Source: Vitellaria paradoxa (taxonomy: Eukaryota > Streptophyta > Magnoliopsida > Ericales > Sapotaceae). Taken from it: a DNA stretch of 64,000 bases. Below are positions 34,406 through 46,002 of this stretch, in pieces. Below the pieces are notes generated by a model. That model ran no database searches and was not told the origin of the DNA. It saw only the letters and a list, made by a program, of their open reading frames with translations. The translations under genes were made by a program, and so were the position numbers. The DNA is taken from assembly GCA_019916065.1 (NCBI GenBank), contig CM034239.1, positions 30,962,419 to 31,026,418 on the forward strand, in the 5' to 3' direction. Each line of letters opens with the position of its first letter. The stretch's first letter is position 1.

Positions 34406-35460
34406 GAGATGGCTACTGATCCTTTGAAAAGTCTTGTCCCGGCTTTAGCAATACCTGTTATTATGGCTAATAGTCTTCCCATGTCCACTAAACCAAACCA
34501 AACCAAGCCTTTTCTCACTAAGTGGGGTCGGCTATATGGATTTGACAACACCGATCAAATCTGTTTAGGACCATATCCTCCGTTAGATCCAAGTAGGCAA
34601 GGTCATGTTTAATAGTTTCTTTCCAACTTTTCGTGGGTCTTCCTCTTCCTCTCCATTGTTTGTGAAAAATTAAATGGGGTAGCCACCTATTTGACTTGGT
34701 CTCATTCTGTTTGCATATTTCTTATCAGTTGACAACTAGAGAACTACATTAAGGACTATCCTCCAAATTCAACATCTCCCACTTACTCACGATGGCATGT
34801 TGCTGACACTATTGTTATGAGTTGGTTATGGTAGAGTCTTAAGCCATCAATTTTTCATACTATGGCCTTGTGTAACACCTCTAGGGCAATTTGGGATTCT
34901 TTAGCTGATTCATTTTTTTCAGCGCAACAATATTTCAGAGATATTTAAGGCCTACGAACAACTCTTTTCATTCTAGCAATGAGACTGATTACTCTCTGAT
35001 TATTATAACACTTCGAAGGCCCTTGGTGATCGTCTTTTACAACTCCATCCCTTCCCTCAGACTAAAGCAGAGATGATACGACAGTGGGATGAGCTTATGA
35101 ATGTTCTTGTACTTGCTGGGCTGAATGATAATCTTCGTAATTACAAAGATCAGTTTTTGGCCGCAGAAAATATTCCCCCTTTAGCCAGTGCTTATTCTAG
35201 ACTGCAACGTTCTTATTTGGGCTATCACCTTTCAACATCTTCTACTTCTAGTAGGTCTGACTCTGCTACTTTGGTAAATGGTTCTAGTGGTCATGGAGGT
35301 TCTTGTGGTGGCTCCCGTGGTGGGGGTCACGGATCTCGTGGTGGATCTCGTGGTGGAGGTTGCAATTCTAGATGCGGCACCAAAAAGTGCGATCATTGTG
35401 GTGGTGCCAATCACACAGAGCCGTACTTTTGGAATAAATATGACCGTCCTGAACAAGCTC
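34406..35460 (+). pseudogene. Copia C gag, interrupted by an RTE tail
   Basis: Starts MATDPLKSLVPALAIP at 34409. The frame is cut at 34480 by a ~175-bp RTE LINE tail and resumes near 34655 with IVCEKLNGV. Core: DTIVMSWLW (stop), AIWDSLADSFFS, then QWDELMNVLVLAGLNDNLRNY (35091 on) and a Gly/Ser/Arg-rich stretch (35281-35370). The zinc knuckle is CDHCGGANHTEPYF, with Phe where the last Cys is expected. Several stops. Confidence 0.86.
34480..34655 (-). mobile_element. RTE LINE 3' tail, ~175 bp, inside copia C gag
   Basis: Begins with ACCAAACCAAACC and CACTAAGTGGGGTCGGCTATA, closely matching 31844-32010, the 3' end of the RTE fragment in copia B, and stops at TCTTCCTCTTCCTCTCC. A severely 5'-truncated insertion in the same orientation. 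Gag reading continues on both sides. Confidence 0.88.
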
Positions 35461-36227
35461 ATCATATTACAGCTAATTCCACTAGCTCTAAAGTAGCTGC
35501 TAGCTCTACTACTGGTTCGAGTGATCCTGCTAACTCTGGAGCAGTTGCTGCGGGTCACTTCTCTTCTGCTGAGCTGGATGATATTGTGCAAGCTTTTCGC
35601 ATCTCTCACTTTTCCCGTTTCACTGCTACTCTAGCCCATTCAGGTAATAGTGCATGTTTTTCTTCATCTGCTCCACAGTGGATCTTGACTCCAGTGCTAG
35701 TGCTCATGTATCAGGTAATCCTTCCTTGTTTCTAATTTGACTAATACAACTCATCATCTTACATTGGCTGATGGGTCCTCCCGGTCTGTGGCTAGTAAAA
35801 GACACCACAAACCCTCATCTTCCTTATCTTTACCTTAAAGCCTTTATGTGCCTAACTTTCCTTTCAACTTATTATCTGTTAGTTAGTTAACTAGACTCTT
35901 AAACTACTGCTCCATAACCTTCTCTCCATCTTCTTGTGTTTTTCAGGATCTCAGGACGCAAAGGAAGATTGGTTCGGGATGTGAGTGAGATGGTCTCTAT
36001 TACCTTGACCTTTCTAGTTTTTCTCCGTCTCATTCAGTTTTTCGTGTGTCTAATTCAGCTCTTCAGTGGCATTACTAATTGGGCCATCCATCTTTGTCTC
36101 ACCTCAAGCTTATCGTTCCTGGTCTTAGTTTTATATGAAGTCTTGAATGTGAAGCTTGTCAACTGGGGAAGCACCACCATAGTTCTTTCTCTATTAGTAG
36201 TCATGGTCATGAGTCTGAACCTTTCTC
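35461..36227 (+). pseudogene. Copia C protease and pre-integrase
   Basis: A Ser/Thr-rich linker to 35640, then LDSSASAHVSG (35684-35716), the protease motif with Ser for Gly after Asp-Ser. The pre-integrase region from 35940 is frame-shifted. HLKLIV and LECEACQLGKHHHSSFS (about 36104-36195) are the recognisable zinc-region parts. Confidence 0.75.
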
Positions 36228-37219
36228 TGTAGTCCATACGAACATTTGGGGTCCTTCTAGAACTTCCAGTATTAATGGTTATTAGTATTTTGTCATATTT
36301 GTAGATGACTTCTCACGTATAACATGGTTATTTTTAATGAAAAGTCGTTCTGGGTTACTTAATATTGTCCTACATTTCTATAATGAAATTCTCACCCAAT
36401 TTGACAAAAGAAACAAAATTTTACAGTCTAATAATGCTCTAAAATATACCAAGTCTGCTATGGACAAATTTTATGTTGACAAAGGCATCATCCATCAAAC
36501 CTTGTGTGTTTATATATCTCAGCAGAATGGTATTGCTAAATGCAAACATCACCATTTGTTAGATGTAGCACGCACCCTGCAAATACATATGAATGTCTCG
36601 AAATCATATTGGGGTAATGCCGTCTTAACTGCTTGTCACCTCATTAATCGTGTCCCGTCTGTCAATCTTGGTAATCGGTCTCCCTTTTCTCTCCTTTACC
36701 CTTCTTCTAATCTTTTACCTCTTCCTCCTCGTATATTTGGATATACTGCTTTTGTTCATAATCTTGATCCTGGCCTGAACAAATTATTACCTCGGGCTCG
36801 TTGATGTATTTTCTTAGGTTATTCTCGTACGCAGAAGGGCTACTGCTGTTATCATCCTCTATCTCGTCGCTTCTTTTTTAGTGCTGATGTTACCTTTTTT
36901 TGAGTCCACACCCTATTTTCCAGTTCAGGGGGAGTTGTCATCCCGAGAGAAGGAATTTTCCTCTTCCTCTCGAGAGGGAGAGTCATCAACGTCTATATTT
37001 TTTCCCTTTGCTGATCCTGTTCTTCTTATTCTTGATAATCCGATTCCTCCTCCAATTCCTCTTACTTCTGATGTGCTATTACAGGTTTATCAATGTCGTG
37101 CTTGTCCTACTTGAATTACAGCTGTACTTGTGGATCCTGCACCTCTTGAGACAACTATTCTTGATACTACTCTTGATCCGGACACTTCTGTCACTAGCCA
37201 GATGAGCTTAAGCCATTTG
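36228..37219 (+). pseudogene. Copia C integrase and linker
   Basis: VVHTNIWGPSRTSSINGY (36231-36284), VDDFSRITWLF, LQSNNALKYT (36420-36449), QQNGIAKCKHHHLLDVARTL (36520 on), YWGNAVLTACHLINRVP, and FVHNLDPGLNKLLPRAR then stop. All three catalytic positions are changed: Asp to Asn, Asp to Asn and Glu to Lys, each explained by one G-to-A transition. The linker holds ...TPYF..QGE-type sequence and is cut at 37220-37224 by gypsy D. Confidence 0.88.
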
Positions 37220-37224
37220 CTAGT

Positions 37225-37727
37225 TGATAACATGTTGATCTGGGAACGCTACAGATGATCCAAACTCGAGTCCAAAAAGCTGTCTTGGACACTGATGTGG
37301 TGCTTGCCAAAGAATATCTGATGCTTAAGTTAGCAAAAGAGAGTTTGAGAGAGAAATTTCGTAGAGTAACAGTAAGGCCAATAGTATGCATACCTTATAT
37401 CCAAAGAAATGGTGTATATATAGAGGTGTAGGACCTGCATGAGCATGATGCATGTGAGCTGCACATAATCATTGTTTCCTTCCAATCATATTATGCCAAG
37501 TGTATTTGTAGATCTTGAGGTGATTCTCATAATTAGTTATTAAAGCTGTTATGTGACAGGCAGCACTTTAGTAGACAAGAATCACGAAACATGCCAAAAA
37601 ACTATTATGACGTAAGCAATCTTATTCTTAATATTGGTCGGTCAATCTGATCGAGCTCAAAATGGTCGATTAGACGGATCGGACTTTGGTCGATCGGGCA
37701 CTCATGATCGGTCGGGCGACCCTATCA
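37225..37727 (-). repeat. 3' LTR of gypsy D (503 bp)
   Basis: TG...CA on the plus strand. On the minus strand a plant TATA box CTCTATATATACACC lies at about 37411-37425, in a segment missing from the other LTR. The last third is rich in CGATCGG/CGGTCGG motifs. Confidence 0.9.
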
Positions 37728-38375
37728 GATGCTCCCGATTCTCTCGGTCACCGAAGAGGACCGAGTGGAATGAAATGGTAACCTCTCTTAACAAGCCTCG
37801 ATCGAGAGAGGTCATCAGATGCCCCATGTGATCGGTCGGATGAGGTGTCGAGGGAATCTGACGGTTGCAACACCTCAGAAACGTGCACGCATTAATTAGG
37901 TTGCCGACGTGTCAGGCATGTTAGTACGGCAAAAAGACGCAATCATACTGCGACATGGTTGGCATATATTGGCTAGGTTTCTCAAGCGACGGTGCAATCC
38001 ACACTATTGGATCGAATTTCTCCCGCCTCGATCTCCACCATTGATTTCAAAAAGTGGGGCAAATAAAAGGGTCTCGCATTTTTGGCTATATATACTGAGG
38101 GCCAAACCCGTATTTGCTTCTTTTACGCGAATTTGGTGTTTGTTTGCTGTCACTACTACTACTGCTCCTACATCCGCATGAGTCCTTATACAAACTGTTG
38201 CATGACTTTCTGTTATTTAGTGCAGCTAGTAAGGATTTTCTTTAATTTTTTGAGCTTTTCCTCTTCCTCTTGATTTCGGCAATCTTCTTCTTGCTTTTTT
38301 TTTTTTTTTTTTGGAGTTCCTTCCATAGTCTGTGGTTGTTTACTTGAGATTGAACTTCGTTTCATTTGCTTTCAT

Positions 38376-38411
<36 letters not shown>

Positions 38412-38639
38412 GTTTATGCTTTGATTGGTGATCCGCTGCACCTATTACTATGATAGGAACCATAGGCTTCCTAATTCGATAGGAATTGTAGAAAACCCTA
38501 GGTATATTAAGTCCGTGGTTAGCATGTTGATTTTCTTATCATACTCATTTCGTGTATCTCAATTGTTTGTGCCCAACACAATAACCTAACGGACTTTCAC
38601 TTGGTCGATGAGGAGAGCTCTGATGAAGACGGACTAATG
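37728..38639. other. Gypsy D 3' region, non-coding
   Basis: Sequence next to the 3' LTR. It contains CCGAT/CGGTCGG-rich DNA at 37728-37870, two T homopolymers (38296-38312 and 38381-38407), and possibly the promoter of the antisense ORF (TGGCTATATATACTGAGG at about 38080-38097, a good TATA box on the plus strand). Confidence 0.55.
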
Positions 38640-40987
38640 TTTCATTGACGAAGAGCTCCCCATGCCCCAAGCACCAACAGTTGGCAAATGGACGACACTG
38701 AGCGCATAGTAGACACATTCGGTCCTGAAGTTAGAGAGAAGGGCCGCCGAACAACCGCTAAAAGCCGATCGAGTGGAGGCGGCAATTAGGAAAGAAGCCG
38801 ACTGAGCGAAGGTGGCGATTAGGATGTCCTTTTCAAGGCTGAAAGGGTCCAGTCGACTATTACCATGAAACGAATCTCAGAGATTATTTCTAAGTTTCAG
38901 TTCTCACTGGATCTGACTTATCAAGTACCAAAAGATGACAATTCAGCATGCTATTTGTGGGAGGGAGAAATAGTTGTGTACAAGGCTGCATTAGTTGGGG
39001 GCCTTCGGTTTCCGCTGCCAAAGCTCGTTCGGCAAGTGCTCACCCACCTAGGTTTAGCCGTGGGGCAAATTGCGCCAAATAGTTGGAGAATAGTCATTGG
39101 TTGTGCTGTGTTTTGGAGCACCTCGACAACCTACAGCCTGACAACCAATGGGTTTCTTCACTGTTACAAAATCACCGAGCATGGGTTGGGTTGGTGGTAT
39201 TTCTCGGCCAGAAGGCCGAAGTTTAACTTCATCATCAACCTTCCCACATCAAACAAAGGAAGGAAAGACAAATATTTTTTTCATCCGCAGCGCCACATAG
39301 GAGTTTCAAGATTAGGAGACCGATCAAGACAGAGCTATTCGATTTCCACGCGTCTAGGGCCAGCCAATACATAAGGGTATGTATAGGTTCCCTTAAGTTT
39401 CTTGTCCTTAAATTTTTCTTAGATCGTTGAGTCTAATCACACTTTACGGCTAACATTCCTCAGCTCGAAAAGCTCCCATCTTGTTCCTTGTGAAGAGAAG
39501 GAGCGTCTTCGCGAGGCAAAGAAAAATAAAGTCCGAGTCATAAAACTCCTTCTCTCGACAGAGAATTTGGGTCTTTATTTGCTCGGTCCTGAGGCCACAG
39601 CTAAAGCTCTCGCCGTTGAATGTGAGCAGAGTGAGTTTTTAGTTTATTAATTGGAAACATAAGTTTAACGCCCCAACTTTCCTAAACTTTTCTTCTCTCT
39701 CTCTCTCTTTTAGTTTTTTTACCTTGGTAGATAAAACAGTGGTCAATACCTCCAACTGATCAAGCGAACAGATCGATCAGGCAAGTGGGGAGGCAGAACC
39801 GGAGGACTTGTCCCAGAAGATCTTTGATTTGAGTTTCCAAGAAAGGGCTAAGAAAGGCCCTTGGAAGTCACCGAACGAGCCAGCGCCAACAAGGGCTCGA
39901 ACGGGCGAGGTTTCGACCAACACTGTCCAAACCAACCCTTCGGTCACTCCTCCTGAATGAGAGGGGCCAACTGTGACCGTAAGAAAAGGAGGTCATGCAA
40001 ACCCACACTTCCCCACCTAGGGCCATGGCGACAGGGTCTAGGTCTTCGGCCGGGGCGTCTCCTCGTCAATCGCTTTTGTTCAACAGTGAATCGTGCTGAC
40101 AAAAGATGATGGGGATGATGGCAAATGAGCACTTGTCCTCATGTCGTGGCTCAGACAGTGCAGCCATGGCTTTTGAGCTAAACCATGGCATTTTCCGAGT
40201 AAACTTCCCCCTCCCCCTTCTTTTTTTTTTTTTTAAAAAAAACTCTTAGGCTAACTCTCTTTTTCTCTTCTTCTTCCTCTTCTTTTTATAGACTATGGTC
40301 AGGTCATGCGCCTTTTTTAATAGACTGGCAAACACAGAAAAAGCTCTTCACGACGAGCGCCAATCGATGAAAAAGGTATTGACTGATCTGGAGGCTACCA
40401 AGGACAATGCGGCCATCGCCCAGGCAAAAAAAAAGGAAGTTCTCCAGGCAGAAAGAATAACAAATGAAGAGAATCAGAAGTTGAAAACCGAGCGAGCGAG
40501 CCTTTTCAGGGAGCTGGAAGCAAAGAAGGCTTCTAAGGCGGCCCTCGAACGCAAGATCGAAGAGCTCACTAAAAACCTTAAGATCGCCGGGGATACAGCG
40601 ATCGCAAACTTCAGAAAAATGGATGATTTCCAGGCAATCTTATTGCCTGTATTCATGGAGGGTTTCAAGCATTGCCGGGAGAAATGTGCTACCGCATTCC
40701 CAGACATTGATTTCTTGCAAATCAAGGCTGGGTGTAGCAATGCCGAGGGAGACGAGCAGCAGCAGCAGGCGGGTGACCAAGAGGGCGAGAATTAGGTGGA
40801 TGGCCAAGGAAGTGGCGGGCAAGGCGAGGTCAAACAAAGCCATGATGCCTCTGAACAAGTTATGGGGATTATCAAGATGGAGAACGAAGACCATGTTAAG
40901 GCCGCTCCAAGGGCGGCTGATGAAGGCGATGTTCAACGAGAAGCATTAGTCGTTCCTTGCCCCAACCATCTGTTTCTCTTTTCATAA
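38640..40987 (+). pseudogene. Antisense spliced ORF of gypsy D (Transposase_28-like)
   Basis: Lies opposite to gag-pol. Exon A 38865-39374: ISEIISKFQFSLDLTYQVPK, VYKAALVGGLRFPLPKLVR, VLTHLGLAVGQIAPNSWRI and HGLGWWYFSARR match the 'putative gypsy type transposon' domain (PF04195 as I recall). GT-AG junctions suggest further exons at 39464-39630, 39731-40198 and 40291-40795. The last exon is open for 166 codons and is a Lys/Glu/Ala-rich coiled coil (EKALHDERQSMKKVLTDLE, LEAKKASKAALERKIEELTK) ending in an acidic Gln-rich tail. A TAA ends exon A in frame at 39372, so the gene is probably dead. Its function is unknown; such antisense ORFs are known from Tat-like elements. Confidence 0.7.
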
Positions 40988-41010
40988 TGTAACTTTTAAC
41001 TGATAAACCT

Positions 41011-41013
41011 GGG

Positions 41014-41053
<40 letters not shown>
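41011..41053 (+). repeat. (CT)n microsatellite
   Basis: About 20 CT units downstream of the antisense ORF. Confidence 0.95.
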
Positions 41054-41057
<4 letters not shown>

Positions 41058-41379
41058 GCTGTGACTTTGAAATTTTGTTGTAATGAAATCCCTATTTGCA
41101 TGTGAACTATTAGGTCCTTCTGTTTATATGAATTCTAGTTAGCTTATCTGTTAATTTATTTCGTTATTTCCTTCTGTTTAGGGATAAACATCAAATTTAG
41201 CAAATGAACTTGCTTGATTATATACTTGATGTGGATTTGTTTTGATGATTCCCCCTAATCGAAATATACATTAAGTCTGGCGATGTTACCCGATAAGTTT
41301 TTTTCATACATTGTGGCCGTACTGTGAGCGATGCTGATTTTAGTTGGAGTTGAATCGATCATCTTTGTTGTATTTACGC

Positions 41380-41815
41380 ATTCACAAGCCGCTCGGCCTC
41401 GTGAGCCAAGGGGTTTTTCACTCTGCTCAGTCTCGTAAACTAAGCAAGGATACTTGTCACTTTTTGGCACTTGGCCCCATAGACCATCTTTACACCGTTC
41501 GACCACGTGAGCCTAGGGGATCTTCGCTCTGCTCAGTCTCGTGAACTGAGAAGGGATACTTGCACTTTTTGGCACTTGGCCCTGTACGCCATCTTTACAC
41601 CGTTCAGCCACATGAGCCGAGCAGATCTTCGCTCTGCTCAGTCTCATGAACTGAACAAGGATACTTGCCACTATTTGGCACCTGGCCCCGTAGGCCATCT
41701 TTACACCGCTCAGCCACGTGAGTTGAGGGGATCTTGGCTTTGCTCAATCTCATGAACTGAGCAGCGATACTTGCCACTTTTTGGCACTTGGCCCCGCAGG
41801 CCATCTTCGTACCTC
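41380..41815 (-). repeat. 105/106-bp tandem repeat, four copies
   Basis: CCATCTTTACACCG recurs at 41485, 41590, 41696 and 41802 (last copy altered), with GATCTTCGCTCTGCTCAGTCTC, GGATACTTGCCACTTTT and GGCACTTGGCCC blocks in each unit. It lies between integrase and the antisense ORF of gypsy D; tandem repeats in this 3' region are known in Tat elements. Direct repeats without unique spacers, so not a CRISPR. Confidence 0.92.
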
Positions 41816-41924
41816 TCGGATCAATTTATGCTTGAACCGTCCATTATGATAATGCCATCAATTGTAAATGCCTAACAAAACATGAATTTTATTGATAATC
41901 AAATAAAATTACAAAGGAAACAAT

Positions 41925-43061
41925 TCATACATTATATTTCCTGAGTTGTTCTGCATGCCAAGGGTGAAGTAGCTCCTTGCTCCCAAGTGCCTTGAGTCTA
42001 TAGGTCCATTTCCTTGTGAAGCCCAATATCTCACATGGTCCTTCCCAATTTGGTCCCAATTTTCCTTCTTGCGGGTTCCTTGTTGACTGGTTCACTCTCT
42101 TCAACACCAAGTCTCCACGCTGGAAGTCTCTCAGTCAAACCATGGAGTTGTGGCATTGCCGTATTCTTTGTTGGTAAGAGGCTACTCTGATCACAGCTTG
42201 TAGTATCCGTTCTTCAAGCAAATCAACTTCCTCGTTCATTACTTCGTCATTCTGCTCCGAGTTGAAGTGCTGGGTTTTGAGACTGGGAAGTCCAATCTTG
42301 ACAGGGATAACAGCCTCTGCTCCGTATGTGAGAGAGAACTTAGTTTATCCAGTTGCCACCGGTTCAATCATCTGATAAGCCCACAGAATGGTTGGAAGCT
42401 CATCTGCACAGAGGCCCTTTGCCTTGTCCAACTTCGTTTTGATAATCTTGAGGAGTGACTTGTTGGTGACCTTTACTTGGCCGTTAGCTTAAGGGTATTC
42501 AAGGGATGAATAGTGGTTACTGATCCTCAGCTTTTCACACAACCTATTGAACTGTTTCCCCTCAAACTGCTTACCATTATCTGTGATGACCACCTTAGGA
42601 ATGCCGAACCGACAAACAATATTCTGCTGTAAAAATTTCCTCATATTCTGCACCGTGATACTTGGGAGTGCCTCAACTTCTGCCCACTTCGTAACATAGT
42701 CAATGACCGCCACAGCGAACTTCCTTTGTCCTCTGCCCAACGAGAACGGCCGGTAATATCAATTCTCCATTGTGCAAATGGCCATGGACTTTTGGATCGA
42801 TGTTAGTTCCTGGGTTGGTTGTCTTGGGACATTAGAGAATCGCTAGCACCTATCACACTTCTTAACAAACTCTCCGGCGTCTATAACTATGGTCGACCAG
42901 TAATAACCTACCCTCAAGACTTTGCTAGCCAGAGCCCTACTTCCCGAGTGATTTTCACATACGCCTTCATGAATCTTCCTCATGACATACTCTGCTTCTC
43001 GCTCATTGACGCAGCGTAGTAAGGGAGAGCTATGCCATCTTTTGTAAAGAATTCCATCCAT
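41925..43061 (-). pseudogene. Gypsy D integrase
   Basis: The zinc domain (43061-42843) has HEGVCENHSGSRALA and CDRC. The core is at 42740-42489: FAVAVIDYVTKWAEVEALP, VVITDNGKQFEGKQF with the first and second catalytic Asp present, then NHYSSLEYP and a stop near 42489 before the Glu. The C-terminal domain is at 42110-41925: KLGPNWEGPCEIL, YRLKALGSKELLHPWHAEQL. Stops and frameshifts separate the parts. Confidence 0.88.
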
Positions 43062-43267
43062 AATCAGGTACCTACTTGCTCGATATTAGATCCTTCTGGC
43101 TTCATTCTTGTCGGTCAGCAAAGCTCCATTTTCCAAATAGGCTCTGATTGGTCTGTCCTATTCAACATCATCTTTCACTTGATTAACTTCTGGGGTCCGA
43201 ATGCTCGAAGAATCCAATATCTCAATTGGCACGTTTGAGTTATCCTCCCCAGAAGATGTAATTCTTG

Positions 43268-43630
43268 CTAATCGATCAACCTCCTCATTTTGCAACCTTG
43301 GGATCCGTTGAAGCTAGAATCTCGAGAATTTTCTAGACAAACTCTTCGCCCTTTAACATATTCGGCCATGTGTTCCCCTCTCGCCTCATAGTCTCCTTGC
43401 ATTTGCTCCACAACTAACTGAGAATTACTGTAAACTTTTATTTGTTCCGCCCCAATTATTCGAGTCATCTGGAGACCAACAATAAGGGCTTCACATTCAG
43501 CTTCATTGTTAGCGGCAAGAAACTTGAAACGGAGTGCATACGCTAGCTTGTAGCCTTCAAGGGATACTAAAATTATGCCAGCACCACTTGAACGGTGGGT
43601 AGAAGACCCATCAACATGCATTGTCCACAA
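43268..43630 (-). pseudogene. Gypsy D second (plant-type) RNase H
   Basis: WTMHVDGSSTHRSSGAGIIL, EAECEALIVGLQMTR and KVYSNSQLVVEQMQG are the Asp, Glu and third catalytic segments of the extra RNase H found in Tat-lineage gypsy elements. The third catalytic Asp is Asn (YSNSQ). The open stretch is 120 codons. Diagnostic for the lineage. Confidence 0.88.
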
Positions 43631-43639
43631 CTATTCATC

Positions 43640-44260
43640 ATTCTCTAGCTTGGGTGGGTTTACGGGGTGGGTAGTGAATTCTACTATAAAATCTGTCGCA
43701 ACTTGCCCTTTTATTGCCACTCCCGGTCGGTACTGAATATCGAACTGCCTAAGCTCGACCAACCACTTCATCAACCTTCCCAAGATCTCGGGCTTATGTA
43801 GAATATTCTTGAGTGACTAATCTGTGAGGACCACAATTGTGTGAGCTTGAAAATAGGCCCTCATTCGTCGAGCTACTATTACTAGAGCAAGGGCCATGAG
43901 TTCCATCTTTAGAAACGCTCTTCTGCCCCTCTTAGGGCCTTGCTTGTGTAATAAACTGACTTTTGAACTTCATCTTCCTCCCTCACAAGTGCGGAACTCA
44001 CAACCATGATTGAAATAGAGAGATACCGGTATAGTTCTTCCCCTTGGGAAGGTCTGACTTAGTAATGGTACAGGACCCAGGTACTGCTTCAATTGTTGAA
44101 AGGCTTCATCACATTCAACTGTCCATTCGAAAGCCTTTCGAAGCACCTTGAAGAAGGGGCGGCACTTATCTATGGAGCGGGAGATGAATTTGTTTAGTGC
44201 TACCACCTTCCCAGCTAGTTTTTGAACTTCCTTTGTAGTCCGCGGAAGTTGCATTTCCAT
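43640..44260 (-). pseudogene. Gypsy D RT connection and first RNase H
   Basis: TTKEVQKLAGKVVALNKFIS and FEWTVECDEAFQQLKQYL are the RT thumb/connection. The first RNase H follows (VSSALVREE-type codons near 43985 are frame-shifted) down to the LTDQSLK-like region near 43810 and FVVEFT/YRPGVAIK-like codons near 43700. Confidence 0.75.
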
Positions 44261-44269
44261 TATTGCTTT

Positions 44270-45112
44270 AATTTTTTTTTTTTCGGTTGGCGTCTATCCC
44301 TCGACTGGACACCATGAAACCAAAGAACTTGCCAGACACAGCTCCAAATGCACACTTAGCTGGGTTCAACTTCATGCCATACTCCTCAAGGTGTTGAAGG
44401 TTTATTTTAGGTCAGCAATGTGAGAGTCTACCTTTCTACTTTAGACAAGCATATCATCAACGTATACTCCTACGTTCCTCCCAATCTAATCTTTGAACAT
44501 TTTATTCATCAACCGTTGGTATGTTGCCCCTGCGTTTTTTAATCCAAAATGCATGACATTCTAGCTATAGAGACCTCGGTCGGTGATAAAGGCAGTGTGC
44601 TCCTGATTGCATTCTGCAATCTTTATTTGGTTGTAGCCCGAGAAGGCGTCCATAAATGACAATAGTTCATGGCCCGCAGTAGAATGGACCAAAAGATCAA
44701 TGGTTGACAATGGGAAACTATCCTTCGAACATGCCTTATTGAGATCTGTGAAGTCCACACACATCCTCCATTTTCTGTTCAACTTTTTCACCATGACAAC
44801 GTTTGACAGCGACGTGGGGTAATGGACTTCGTGGATGAACTTGGCCTTTATTAACTTATTCACCTCGTGCTCAATTGCTTCATTGAGCTCGGGGCAAAAA
44901 ATTATTCTCTTCTGCTTTATTGGCCTGGCGTTTGGAAAAATGTTCAAATGGTGGGCTACCACATTGGTGCTTATTCCTCGCATATCTTCGTGGGACCAAG
45001 CAAAGACATCCGTGTTATTGATCAAAAAATCCTTTATTTTGCTCTTTAATGGTTCGAGTGTCCCCGATCTGATCTTTATTGAATTATTCTCTTTAGAAGC
45101 TCCAATAATCAC
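44270..45112 (-). pseudogene. Gypsy D reverse transcriptase
   Basis: FLINNTDVFAWSHEDMRGI, HHLNIFPNARPIKQKRI, EVNKLIKAKFIHEVHYPTSL, WRMCVDFTDLNKACSKDSFP, SFMDAFSGYNQIKI and TAFITDRGLYS, then a stop. The catalytic VYVDDMLV box is at about 44446-44470, in a different frame. The usual VMVKK..GKWR motif is recognisable as VMVKKLNRKWR. Confidence 0.9.
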
Positions 45113-45152
45113 ATCTTCCAGCTGGTTCTCCTTGCCTTAGTTCCTCGTCATC

Positions 45153-45957
45153 TCAGATCTTAAGGCTATCAACAACCATGGTCTCCTTCCCCGAGTCTTG
45201 TTTGAGGGAGGACATGTCACATTCCTTCGCCATCTTTTGATCACCCTGGGCACATCCCACACCCTCTTCGCTCGAAAACTTGACACGAAGATGGTATGTA
45301 GATGTAACCGCTCTAAATTGGTTGAAGGCTGTCCTCTCCAAAACGACGTTGTACGCCGAGGGGCAGTTGACCACCAAAAAGTTGATCATTTTTGTTGCCT
45401 AATGTGGCTCGTCCCCAAGGGTCACCGGTAGGGCGATCGATCGATCCGAGTGGAATTACTCGGTCTCCAGTAAATTCCACAAGGGAGGAAGGCACTGGTT
45501 GTAGCTTGTCCTCGTCAATCTTCATCTTTTCGAATGCCACCCAGTATAGTATGTCTGCTGAGCTGCCACTGTCGACCAGCACTGTTCAAATTTTGATGTT
45601 CGCAATGATTGAGGAAATTACTAAGGGGTCATCATGAGGTTGACAAAGCTCCTCTGCCTCTTCTTCTGTAAAGGTAATTGGGGGATAATGTGGTCGAGCT
45701 TTTTTACTTGATTGCTCGGTCGTGAAGATTTCCTGAGATGTTCTCACTTCCCGAACATATCTTCGTCGGGCACTTGAGGATTCCCCTCCAACTAAGAATC
45801 CTCCTGATATGACATGGATCTCACCGATCGCTTGGTTGTGTTGGCGTGCTCGGTCGGGGCTTCTCAACTGAGGGCTCCTTCGATTGGGACTCCTCCGCTC
45901 GACTCTCCTATTCTCCCGACCGGTGACAAATCTCCCAAGCCGGCCGCATCTGATCAA
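45153..45957 (-). pseudogene. Gypsy D protease region
   Basis: Arg-rich linker (45850-45957), TFTEEEAEELCQPHDDPLVI, then VLVDSGSSADILY (about 45545-45582), the aspartic protease motif with an intact Asp-Ser-Gly. A frame change is followed by MINFLVVNCPSAYNVVL and a link to RT. Part of Gag-Pol processing in the virus-like particle; not functional here because of frame breaks. Confidence 0.85.
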
Positions 45958-46002
45958 TTCCTCGACCTACCTCTTAAGGTCGATGCAATCATCAGTATCA
46001 TG

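Noticed and set aside
35232..35609. 125-codon minus-strand frame
   Set aside because: Antisense of the Gly/Ser/Arg-rich tract of copia C Gag; repetitive Thr/Arg composition.
41380..41815. CRISPR-like array
   Set aside because: The units are directly adjacent 105-106-bp tandem repeats without unique spacers, inside a plant retrotransposon.
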